64,000 nucleotides of DNA from Trifolium pratense (taxonomy: Eukaryota; Streptophyta; Magnoliopsida; Fabales; Fabaceae), in contig NC_060060.1 in assembly GCF_020283565.1 (NCBI RefSeq), positions 39,990,001 through 40,054,000 on the forward strand, in the 5' to 3' direction. Below, one piece after another: positions 46,926 through 57,718 of this stretch (its first letter is position 1; each line of letters begins with the position of its first letter). The translations under genes were made by a program, and so were the position numbers. The notes beneath the pieces were generated by a model. That model saw only the letters and a program-made list of their open reading frames with translations. It was not told where the DNA came from and did not search any database.

Positions 46926-48076
46926 TAAATAGGGTTTTACCCTCCTGCAAAATAGGAGAATTTTGCATTACCCCCTATAAAATAAAAAGTTGTGATTCCC
47001 CCCTCGTAATATTAAGATTCTTTGTTTTACCCCCTGAATTGACAACATGGATTTGAAATCTTAATTTTGCTGACATGACAAGCATACGTGGCTTTTTTTT
47101 TACACATGGCTTTTTTTTACTGTTTTTATTTATTTAATTTTTATTTTGCCACATATTGAGCTATGTCATTTAAAAAAAATAAAAAATAAAAAACAAAAAA
47201 GGGGAAAAACAAACGGCAAGAAACATCAACAATCTTCACCACTCTCATGGGAAGAACAAACAACAACAACAAATTTCATCTTCAATCTTAAATTTTATCT
47301 CATCAATTCAATCTCAAACCCATAAATCCAAAACCATAAAAAAGTCATAAGTTTCTCAAAACATAAAATCTCACAGTTCATTCTCCACCACCAGCCACCA
47401 CCACCGTCGTCCATCTCTCTTTCCCACAAATTGCATCTCTCTTTCTTGAGGCATCACTCTAAATTTTGTTGTTTGTTGATTTTCCAAAAAATTAAAATTA
47501 AATCAGAATTAATGATGTTTGGAGAACATGTGTTGTTGTTATTTTTCTTGAACTTGTAATTGCTAACCCAACCCATATCCTTCACATCAAAGGAATGAAC
47601 ACGTGTAGAGACCAAGAAGGAGAGGGATGAAGGAGTTGATTATGTTAGGGTTGTTGTTGTTGGTGGTGGTGGTTATGGAGGAGGTGGAGGAAGAGTTTAA
47701 ATTGGAGGAATTGTGGAGATGATGATTTTTTTTTTTTTTTTCGATTTAGGGATTTGAGATAAAAGTTGTTTCCTGAGATTTGATATTAAGGTTGTTTTTT
47801 GAAGAAAAAAAATTGTGGGATTTGAGATGAAGATTTTTTTATTTTTTATTTTAAATAACAATGATTTGGAATCATTATAATAATAAAAATAAATAAAAAT
47901 TCTAAGAAAATCCACATATGCATGTCACATCATAAAAAAAAAAAGATTCCATGTCTAGTTGACGAATTAGGGGGGTAATTGAATGAATCTTTATATTACA
48001 GGGGGGTAATCACAAAAAAAAAATTGCATGGGGTAATGCAAAATTCACCCATTTTGCAGGGAGGTAAAACCCTATT

Positions 48077-48081
<5 letters not shown>
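46923..48081. mobile_element. Long-TIR fold-back element inserted in a TA repeat
   Basis: An element of about 1.16 kb. The left end reads AGGTAAATAGGGTTTTACCC, and the right end is its complement GGTAAAACCCTATTTACCCT. The similarity continues inward for about 120 bp (GCAAAAT..GAATTTTGCATTACCCC). TA microsatellites lie on both sides. No transposase is recognisable in the interior. The superfamily is uncertain; long TIRs suggest a Mutator-like or other fold-back element. Confidence 0.75.

Positions 48082-48157
<76 letters not shown>
48082..48157. repeat. (TA)n microsatellite, right
   Basis: About 38 TA units directly abut the right end of the fold-back element. Confidence 0.95.
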
Positions 48158-48159
<2 letters not shown>

Positions 48160-48180
48160 ACAAATTACACCGGTATAATT

Positions 48181-48835
48181 AGGGGTGCTCGCGGTTCGGT
48201 TTGGATCGGTTTTGATGCAAAAACTCATCTGATCCAAAAATTAATTTATTTGCGGTTCGGTTTTGGATGACAAACAAAAAAAATCCAATTTGATCCGATC
48301 CAATTTTATGCGGTTTAATTTGGATCGGTTTTTGAACATCCAAATTATAAAATGTAAATTTTTTTATTAAATATTAATATTATAAAAAACACTATAAAAT
48401 AATAGTTTGACTTTTTTGACAACATAAATATTTAGTTTGATGTAAGAAATAACGTATAATATAATAAAAGTTAATATTTTGGAATGACAATTGTCAATTT
48501 TTACAAAAATTGTCAATTATATTTGAAACATATCAAAAGGTGAAAAATTAATTAAATTAAACTAACAAATAGTATTAACAAAATTTAAAATGAACAAAAA
48601 ATAGGTTAATGCAATATATATTCATACTAATAAAAAGATAAATATTAAAATATATGTATGCGGTTTAGTTTGGTTTTGATCAGTTTTGAAAAATTGATCC
48701 GAAATCCGATCCGATCCAACGGTTTTCACAAAAGGACATCCAAACACATCCAAAAATATTCGGTTTTTTGCGGTTTTCGATTTTTTGGATCGGTTTGCGG
48801 TTTTTATTTTGATTGGTTTGGATTTGAGCACCCCT
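48181..48835. mobile_element. Inverted-repeat element, hAT-like ends
   Basis: The ends are AGGGGTGCTC and GAGCACCCCT, with many subterminal CGGTTTGGATCGG-type words in both orientations. AGGGGTG ends are common in hAT elements, but no 8-bp duplication was found. The interior is AT-rich and noncoding; the frames at 48622-48867 are these subterminal repeats. Confidence 0.6.
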
Positions 48836-49039
48836 TGGATTGGTTTTTTTTTTTTATAAAAACTTAAAAAAAAAAACTTGACGAATTATAAAAACTTAAA
48901 TATAAGTTCTGCTGGTTGGTAGGGACATTATATATATATATGAGAAGTGATCAAATTATACCGGTGTAACATTTGAATAATGTTACATCTCGCTTATATA
49001 ATATATAGGTTTGAATCTTGTTCATCTCGCTTATCCACC

Positions 49040-50323
49040 TTAAGGGTTTGTTTGGACGTTTAGTGCGTAGGATAAGAGACATGATAGAATATATCTTGTC
49101 CCAATCAAGTCTTTGGTGTGACAACGAGATATGATAAGTTTATCCGAAACTTATCATATATCGTCTCTCAAGTTAAAAAGTTTATCCTAAATTTGAGTTG
49201 AGTTAATGACAGAATAGAATAACAAATTAATCTATTGATTTTTTTTATAAAATATATTTTAAAATATAAATTAATAAAATATAAATAATAATAAAATAAT
49301 TAATAAAATAATTTGATATCATGTGTGTAATGGTATTATAGGATCGCGTTTAAGAGTGAAATGGTATAGGATCGCATTTACCAAATTATGAAAAGAAAGT
49401 GATTCAAAAAGACCTAATCATCTCCTAATCCTTTGAAATCATCAATTTTATTGTCTGACAAACCAACTTTGCCAAACAAATTCCCCATGCATTTACATCA
49501 TAAATATGATACAATTATTTTGTCGATAATGAAACAATACTTGTAAATACGAATTTATTTTATTACTTACCGATACTTTAGTTCACTTGCTAAATTATTC
49601 ATCACTTATATATGTGTCCTACAAAACATTAAAAAAAATTAAAAAATAATACTATGAATTAAAATTCATAAGATTTTTTTTGTTTACAATGAGTGGGAAT
49701 CAAACCCATAACCTATAACATACTACTCAAACCCCTCATCATACTAAACCTAGTGGCTTATAAGTTTTTAAAATACAATAAAGAAGATTTGTAATGAGTT
49801 AAAATTTGAAAACTATAATCATGTGACGCTCATTATACAATTTATACTTGTGCGATTGAAAACTATTTTTTAATATTTTGAAACAGTGGGAGTAGTAATA
49901 TGGCTTCCTACTGCATCATGCAAACCTGTAGTTGTTTTTCTACTTGCGATAATATGTCCCATATTTTTTTCATCAACAACAAATGTTTGTCGTGCTTTAT
50001 TCTACATATTCATCAAATAACAAATATATATCCCGTATTAATTTTATATATCGATGACGGACATAATCCAGCAAGCAAAATGTTTAGAAGGTGTTTAGCA
50101 TTTTGCCTGTAGAAAAAAAAAATCTCATATACCCATAAACTTGTAGAAAATCGTCTACATTTCAGCATCCACTTTAAAACATAACTCCTATTTAAGATCT
50201 TGCCATTCACACCAACCTATAGCAACATGTCTCTAACTCATCTGTTTCCTCAAATCCACATCAATATTTTCAACAATCTAAAGCAATACTAATAAGCATA
50301 CAAATAATGTACATCGAGATCAA
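49040..50323. other. Intergenic region right of the repeat block
   Basis: AT-rich. 49044-49480 may be another MITE (TTAAGGGTTTGTTTGGACG at the left, CCAAACAAATTCCCC near the right), but its ends are not clean. 49690-49762 resembles the minus-strand SINE seen at the right edge of the window. The rest shows nothing, and the NusB 3' untranslated region should lie at the right end. Confidence 0.4.
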
Positions 50324-53125
50324 CTAAACCCTCTTATTTGATGCCTCAAGCTCCAGATCTCGGTAAAATGAGCGTAGACAGCCATTAATTATACGAGGGG
50401 CTGCTCCATCACAGAACCGTTTAGCGAGATCCACCGCCTTCAAAACAAAAATAGTACTAGTACATCATATGAGTTTCTTTTTTTCTTGTGCAAGTGTGTG
50501 AATGTATAAGACATGCAATGCAATATGGAAGTATCATTACTAACTCCCTTATTAGCTATCATTTCAGCGTTACACATTAAGTTCATTCCAATAGTAGAAA
50601 TAATGACGTTGTCCTTAGGGGTAGGAATAGACCAGGTTGTCTGACAGTGGCCTATGACCTGACCTACTTAAAGTCTGGCTCGGCCTGGCTCGTTCAGTAA
50701 AAAAACTAGGCTCAAGCTCTTTAAAAAGTCAATTTAAATTGCCAGACTTAGGCTCTCCAAAAAACCTATTTAAACTGTCAGGCTTAGACTTTCCAAAAAG
50801 CCTAGTAGGCATGTCAAGCTAGGCTAATAGGTCAGGCTAGACTTTTAAAAAGTCCGGTCAGGCTTAAAATAAAGCCTCTGAAGGCAAATAGGTCTTACTT
50901 AAGATTTAATTTTAAAACTAAGTCTGGCCTATTCACACCCATAGTTGTCATATGTTGAAATACAACAATAGTTTCCCTAGCACCTCTATAGATGAAGAAA
51001 AATAAAAAGTCAGTAATTACAGAAAATTAAGATGTACCTCATTAATGACGATTTGGTGTCTGGTGTCTAACATAGTTATTTCAGACATTGCGAGGTGAAG
51101 AATAGAAAGCTCTAATATCTTCCCCCCTGGTTCATTCTGGAATGCATCAACAAACAATATGCATATTATGGCCATTAGCAAACAAAGTCATATTTAATAA
51201 TCATCACTATAGTAATAATATGCGTGAGTGCAGGCGGGTGCGTGTACGCATGGGATATATAAAACCATAACAGTTACAAGTGGTGGTGGAGCTTGATTGA
51301 ATATTTTGAAATGGCCAAATAATTGAGAATATATATATAAACATTTCAATATCAATACACGAATTGTTTGGCGCTGTAGTGGTCAATTTTTCTGTTTTGT
51401 AACCTTGACTTAACACATTAAATATGGCCGATATAGTCATTATAAAGTTTGGACAATCCTCACCTCTTGACCTAACTCAAACTTTTGAGTGAGGTAAAGC
51501 ATTTACAATATCTATTGGCTCATTATGTTAGGGTTGCAAGGGGGAGATAATAATTAGTCTGCAAAAGCTGTTACATTTCGTGTACCTGCCAACTTGGTGG
51601 GATGACTTTGTTAATAGCAGGGACATGACTGTCCCATCTATCCCTAACCGCAACCAATAGTTTCCTAGTAAACCTGCCGATATAACAGTATTAAATTATT
51701 AGCTTCCCTCACAATGGTTGGAATAAGATGTCAATAAAAGCAAAAGAAAAAGAAAATCACACACACAAGAGCACTCAAATTTGCAGTGTTTGAGGAAAAA
51801 TGACAAGCTTTAGCTACAAGTATAAGTCTGATGCATGCATTATATGTAAAGAGATTTACCTCAAAATCAGTCTACTATATACCAGCTTTGGGGGAGCTGC
51901 AAGTACTTCTTCTTCTGGAATGCAACAAAACATAACTTGTTACAAAAGGTACAAAAGGAAACTGTAAACTGAGGAGATAATAAATGTTTTACAACCAAGT
52001 CAAAAACTTTTCCTAGGCATACAAGTGACAAAGATAATATCTTAAGCTAATGTGGTAAAAAGATAATATCTGATTGGATAACAGTGAAATACGGTTTTAA
52101 ACAGGGCTGCAAATGACGAGTTGGGATCCTCTCCATTGATCTTGACTCGCAAATGACACACATCAGACTGCATTTGCCGTACTATACTATATCGAAAGTA
52201 GTACTATACTATATTGAATACTAAATACTCCATACTAGTTATACTAGTAGTAGTATAAATTAGTATAAATATACTATAAATTCTGTAGTATAAAGAATGA
52301 ATCAATTTCTATTCGAATAGATTCATAGTGGATAGAATAATCTGAATATTAGTATACTCGGCGACATGACTACAGTTTCATATGATATAACATTACCCAT
52401 TATTGTTTTAATTATTACTACTGATTATTACCAATTGCAGACTCGAGTTGAATGTTCTTTAGAAGTTCATTTGCTTCTTCATTCGTTTGAACAACAACAG
52501 GTGGCCCTCCGAAACTCATGTGATTATACTCCAACAATTTGTTATTGTCAAATTCATAGCCAGCCTCTATAACAAACAAACAAACAAACACATTCAATTC
52601 AATTTTCAACACAATAAAAATCATAGCCAATAACCACAACCAAAAGCAATGGTGAGCAATTGCCTCGGCGCTCATTCATCCGTTTTTCAAATAGCCGAAT
52701 CGGATCCAATCCCTCCAAGCACGACGCATAAATTATAGACCTTCAAAAAAAAAAAAAAAAACAGTTAATCTATGAAATTCAGCACTAGGGAGTTATGGAA
52801 TTGCAATATTGCAAGGTGCTTACAGAGCAAGTTCTCTAGCGGCTCTAGGACTGCAAAACCGACCGGCTTTATCGACTTTAGGAAAAGAAGATGAAGAGTT
52901 ATCGGTTATTCCTATAACAGAAGCTTCAACTTTGTCGAGTGCTGGAGTGGAACCACGGAGAGAGCATTTGAGAGAGAAAGGAGATGAAGTAGAGGTGTTA
53001 ATTTTGGGTTTGAGGAGAAAGTAAGAGTGGTGGTTTAGTAGGGAAGAGGGAAGACAAAAACGGTGGTTGAGTTTGGAAGATGAAGTTGAAGGTGAAGAAG
53101 AGAGTTGAAGTAATGCTCCCTCCAT
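50324..53125 (-). CDS. NUSB: NusB-like antitermination protein, plastid-targeted
   Basis: Seven exons on minus: 52824-53125, 52664-52740, 52432-52566, 51860-51914, 51586-51673, 51038-51136 and 50324-50437; phases close, 289 aa. The first ~55 residues are rich in Ser with few acids, like a chloroplast transit peptide. The NusB fold follows: AARELAL, SCLEGLDPIRLFEKRMN, YEFDNNKLLEYNHMSFGGPP, then APPKLVYSRLILRFTRKLL, ILELSILHLAMSEI, RHQIVINEAVDLAKRF and DGAAPRIINGCLRSF. Bacterial NusB joins NusE (S10) in antitermination and rRNA processing; a plastid transcription or rRNA role is inference. The intron after exon 2 appears to use a GC donor (CGAG|GCAATT); every other intron is GT-AG. A hAT-like MITE lies in the last intron. 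Confidence 0.9.
50616..50943. mobile_element. hAT-like MITE in NusB intron 6
   Basis: 328 bp with ends TAGGGGTAGGAATAG and the complement of CTATTCACACCCATA. The flanks GTTGTCCT (50608-50615) and GTTGTCAT (50944-50951) match at 6 of 8, fitting an aged 8-bp hAT duplication. Subterminal AGTCTGGC/GGCCTG words are repeated. Confidence 0.7.
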
Positions 53126-53387
53126 TGCAGAAGCAGTAGTGTGAGTGTAAATGGATAACAATAATTAATTATTGGATTTGCCAAACGTTCTTAGCTTATA
53201 TTTTGCCACGGTACCCTTTCACAAACCCTGTGCCATCAACTTTCTCGGTTGTATTGAAAAATGCTGTAATTGTTTTGGTTTAAATGCAATTTTTTTTGGG
53301 ACAAGTTTAATAGCAATTTTTTAACTCTCTTATTTTGAGTCTTTGACTATATTAAATTTTAATTATTCTATTTTAAAAATTGGAAAT

Positions 53388-53665
53388 TTTTTTTTGGTAC
53401 ATGAAGAGGGCAAAAGCCCAAAAGAAAAAGAAATTAAGGAACTAAACACACATTCCTAGACATGCAAGCCCCGAAAAAATCATCAAAGAGGATACTCTGG
53501 AGCTCTCTAGGAGGACTCTCCAAAGATATTACATCAAAAAAACTATGTGCTAAACTATGATTAGCTAGCCAATCAACGTTTCTGTTGCCTTCTCGCCGCG
53601 TATGCTTAAACTGGATGTGTCAATCTAAGTTTATGAGCTCCTGAATTCTACGGATCAATATGGGG
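53388..53665 (-). pseudogene. LINE 3' end with RNase H tail
   Basis: Read on minus: KHTRREGNRNVDWLANHSLA, then a tail ending FGACMSRNVCLVP and a stop. An untranslated part with CTTTTGGGCTTTTGCCC follows, then an A tail (T run at about 53387-53396). The REGN..DWLA motif is the C-terminal RNase H signature of plant LINEs. It is 5'-truncated. Confidence 0.75.
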
Positions 53666-54265
53666 GTGACCCATTAAAATTGCATCTCCTTGTAATCAAT
53701 TTTGGGTCAATTTTAGCCTTGTTATTTTGTGTCAATTTTGGGTTTAACCCATTGTTTAAAAAAATATATTGTAATATAAAAAAAATACAATAATATTATA
53801 AAAATAAATAAATATACATTTATTTATATGTATATACGAAAAATAAGTAAAATAAGTTAACCCCCTTACACTCGTTAGCAAGACCCTTTATCATTTATCA
53901 TCGTGTTAACCCTCTCGTTCTTCAATGATAGAGTTGAGTTCTTCCTACAGTAAAGTTTGATTGGAAAATAAGTAAAATTTGATTAATAATTATTTTTCAA
54001 AAAAATTAACCCCGAGTTCTCTTAAACAATCAATCTTTATGATTACTCATTAACTAATTGAGGCCGATCACTTAGTTCTCGTTTAGATAAATTTTTTGAC
54101 ATTTTTTGCCCATTGAATTGAGATTTGCGAAATGTGTACTCCCTCTAGTCACTATTATAAACAAAAAAAATATTTTTTAACTTCATTGAAAAACTGTCGT
54201 ACGTGACCACTGTTATGGATCAAATACATCAATTTTTCAATTAACAGTTTTTTTTTTCCTTCTTA
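53666..54265. other. Intergenic AT-rich DNA
   Basis: No gene. GTACTCCCTCTAGTCACTAT at about 54136 looks like one end of a Stowaway element whose other end is missing. Confidence 0.45.
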
Positions 54266-54572
54266 GACTATGTTTGGATTGGTGGTACAAAATGGAATAG
54301 AGCGGAATGGAACATAATAGAATGGAGTGGAACGGAGCGGAATGGAGTAAATATACCATTCCATTGTTTGAATATATTTTATAAATATTCATTCCATTGC
54401 ATACACCCTAATTTGAAGGGAAAAGAAAATTAGAAGATTGGATGGTATGAGATGGAATGAGTTCCATTGTGTTCCGTTCCACTTCATTCATTTTTTGCAA
54501 ATCCAAACAATGGAACTTAGTTAATTACCACTCCATTCCATTCCATTATTTACCACCAATCCAATCATAGCC
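54266..54572. mobile_element. Tourist-like MITE upstream of PSL4
   Basis: 307 bp, TTA on both sides (54263-54265, 54573-54575). The ends are GACTATGTTTGGATTGGTGG and the complement of CCACCAATCCAATCATAGCC. The interior is full of GGAATGGA/TCCATTCC words. It lies about 320 bp upstream of the glucosidase II beta start codon. Confidence 0.75.
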
Positions 54573-54889
54573 TTACTGCCGGGAGAGATTACAGTAACTA
54601 TTTTCCTTAACTTCAAATTTTTATCGACATGAAAATCTAATGACAAAATTGGAACGGGTTTAGTGATGATGTTGATGAATGACACAATTCTGAAATCAAT
54701 CTAATTTCATTTCACGAGTCAGTAGCAGTCGCTGGTCAGTACTGTCCGGAACGTGACGCCTGCCTGGGTCGCTATCTCCCGACTACACTTCCTTCATTTC
54801 CTTCCCACAAATAAACACAACTTCAATCAATTTCTACACTCTCTCTCTCTCTCACTCACCATTTTACCTCGATCTAACAATCAATCAAC

Positions 54890-55027
54890 ATGGAGCTACG
54901 GCTTCAAATCTTTCTCATTTCTCTGCTCCTCGTCTTACTCCTCCCATTTTCTTCTTCATCAAAACCCAAAGACCCACTCCTCGGAATCGCACCTCAAGGT
55001 TCAACTCGCTGATACGATTTATTTAAG

Positions 55028-55073
<46 letters not shown>

Positions 55074-57687
55074 TTTAATCTAAATTATTTATTACTGGTT
55101 GGTTATTGTCGCAGATGAAAAATATTTCAAGTCTTCCGATGTAATTAAATGTAAAGATGGATCCGCAAATTTCAACAAAGATCAGCTCAATGACGATTTC
55201 TGTGACTGCCCCGATGGCACCGATGAGCCTGGTTTCATTTTTTTTCTCTGTTTTTTGTTGTTGATTGATTTTGTTTGTTTCGAATTGGATCATTGATTTT
55301 TATGAGATTTTTGTTATTTTAGGTACATCTGCATGTCCGAGTGGGAAATTTTATTGTCGAAATGCTGGGCATTCCCCTGTGTATCTGTTTTCATCTAGAG
55401 TGAATGATGGAATTTGCGGTGAGCTTAATGTGTTTTGTCAATTGCATGTATAATTCAATCTGTTAGGCTTAGAGTTAGTGATTTAGCTAGGGTTTTAAAT
55501 AGTGGTAATGGTTGCGATCGTGTCTAGCGGTCAAGGTCAAATGCAACTGAGGCGGTTGCGCAGCAGTTTCAACAACATAAAAACCGTTATGTCACGATCA
55601 ATATTTGATATAGTTATAGTTATGCATATTGGACAGATATAGTTATGAATGGCTGTCGACTGAGGGAATACATATAGACTTAGAAGTTGTCTAAACACTG
55701 AATATGCTTTTATTTGTTACTTTTGCCATTTATTTTGGTATAGAAACTGAACATATTTGGATCTGGTGCAGTTGACGTTCTGTCTTGTTATTCTCATTGG
55801 CAATGTTAGAGTATTCTATCATGTAAATATATGGGTAATAAGTAGTGGAGAGGCCTATGTTGAAAAGTTAGCACTTGATCTAGAAGCCAATTTTCTATGT
55901 TGTTTTTTTCATTGCAAAAAGTTATCTGTTTATTGTATTATGTTCAAGATTGTTTTAGCTCCATATCTTTTGAGTCATCACAGTGTAACAAGTATGACCA
56001 GCGTCTTATGTTGTGATCCGTCACACATTATTCATTTCTTTAACTGCTCAAAAGCATTATTATTCTATGAAGTAAACGCATTGTGAGTGATATAAAAATC
56101 ATCGATACCCAATTAACTGCTAGCCTGTAGTTTGGGCTGTTTCTAGACTTTTTAGTTCCATTAGTTCTGAAGTTATTTACTTCACTTTCCTGCTGTTATA
56201 TGTAGATTGCTGTGATGGAAGTGATGAATATGATGGTAAAGCAAAGTGCCCAAATACCTGCTGGGAGGCTGGGAAAGTTGCTCGAGATAAGCTGAAAAAA
56301 AAGATTGCCACATATCAAGAGGGTGTCAAAGTGAGAAAGCAAGCAATTGAACAAGCACATTTAGCTCTGGAGAAGGATGCGGCGGAGCTTTCGAAATTGA
56401 AAAAAGAAGAAAGTATACTTAAAGGGGTTGTGAAACAGCTAAAGGGTATCATTTTTTTATTCTATCCTTTTCTCATAATTTTGTACTTAAGGATGTATAA
56501 ACTGCCTTAATTTTGTATTAAAAGATAGTCAAAAAAATAATGATCAATAGATCTTCCATACTGAGACAAAATTGAAAAATGCTAATGACTAATTTAAAAA
56601 TGCTATATGCTATAATAGGTCTATTTTGCATTGTTAAGATCAAGTGAATGTATCAGGAAGTCCGATTAGGAATGCAGGAATGTAGTTATTGTTATGTTTG
56701 GTTTGAAGTGCTAGATTAGGCGCCTTTATTCGTTTAGCAAAAAACCTTAAAATGTATGGAAGGGCATAAGGTGCCTGAAATATTCTGAACCAACTGTTTA
56801 ATTACACATATGCCCACACCCAACTATTTTCAATTGGTGAACCACATGCGACAAAATGATACTACTATTATCACCCACTGTTTTAACAACGGGGACAACA
56901 CTTTCCTTGTTTTGAAAAGCAAGATCACATAACATATTTGACCGCGAAATTACAGGTTCTAGGTATGTCATAAAGGATGTGAGTGAACTTTTGGTTTGGG
57001 TAATATATATATCTTTTAAGGTTTGTCATAGCAATTTTCTATCCTATCAATGAATTTTTTTCTCTAACAAACTCCTTTTGTCTCCATTGCAGATCATAAA
57101 GAACAAATAGACAAGGCAGAGGAGAAGGAGCGCTTACAGAAGGAAAAAGAAGAGAAGCAGAAGAAGGAGGCTGAGGAGAAGGAGAAGGCTAATGAAAAAA
57201 ATAATAAAGCCGATGAAGAAGATACAGGACTTGAAAATGAAGCTGAAAAGCATTCACACATTGAAGACGATTCTGCGGCAAGCAACCATGAGAAAATTGA
57301 AGTTCAAGAGGATTCTCCGGTTTATCAGGTTTGATTGTATCAGCCATTTAAATTATAACTTGACTGTATAACCAGAATAAGCCTTATTGAAGTGTTTTGT
57401 TCTAAACTTTTAACGCATTAACAATCTGGAATCTGGCATTCAGCTAATATGAAGTGACCCTATGTATATATGATTTTCCTGATCTTTTATTAACCCCCTA
57501 GGAGTTAGGAGGTTTACTATGTTAAAACCGTACCTATTTAAACATGCAAGTATGCTATTAGAAGAAAGTGCAATTTTTTGCTATTTTTCTCGTACTTGCA
57601 AATGTAGATAGAAAATTAACTGTTTTCCACCCATCCATCAGTGGCACTGGAGCAGATTACTTCCCTTCTTGACTCTGTTCCTTAGCT

Positions 57688-57718
<31 letters not shown>

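Larger units (their letters stand above)
46786..48960. repeat. Diverged direct duplication bracketing two elements
   Basis: ATAAAAACTTAAA..CTTGAC.AATTATAAAAACTTAAATATAAGTT.TGCTGG..GTAGGGACAT(TA)n occurs at about 46791-46870 and again at about 48855-48940. Text after the TA run is also shared: CAAATTACACCGGTATAAT at 48161 and CAAATTATACCGGTGTAAC at 48953. The second copy has a short, uninterrupted TA run. Confidence 0.75.

Noticed and set aside
48622..48867. Paired + and - frames in the inverted-repeat element
   Set aside because: Both are translations of subterminal CGGTTTGGATCGG repeats, not protein genes.
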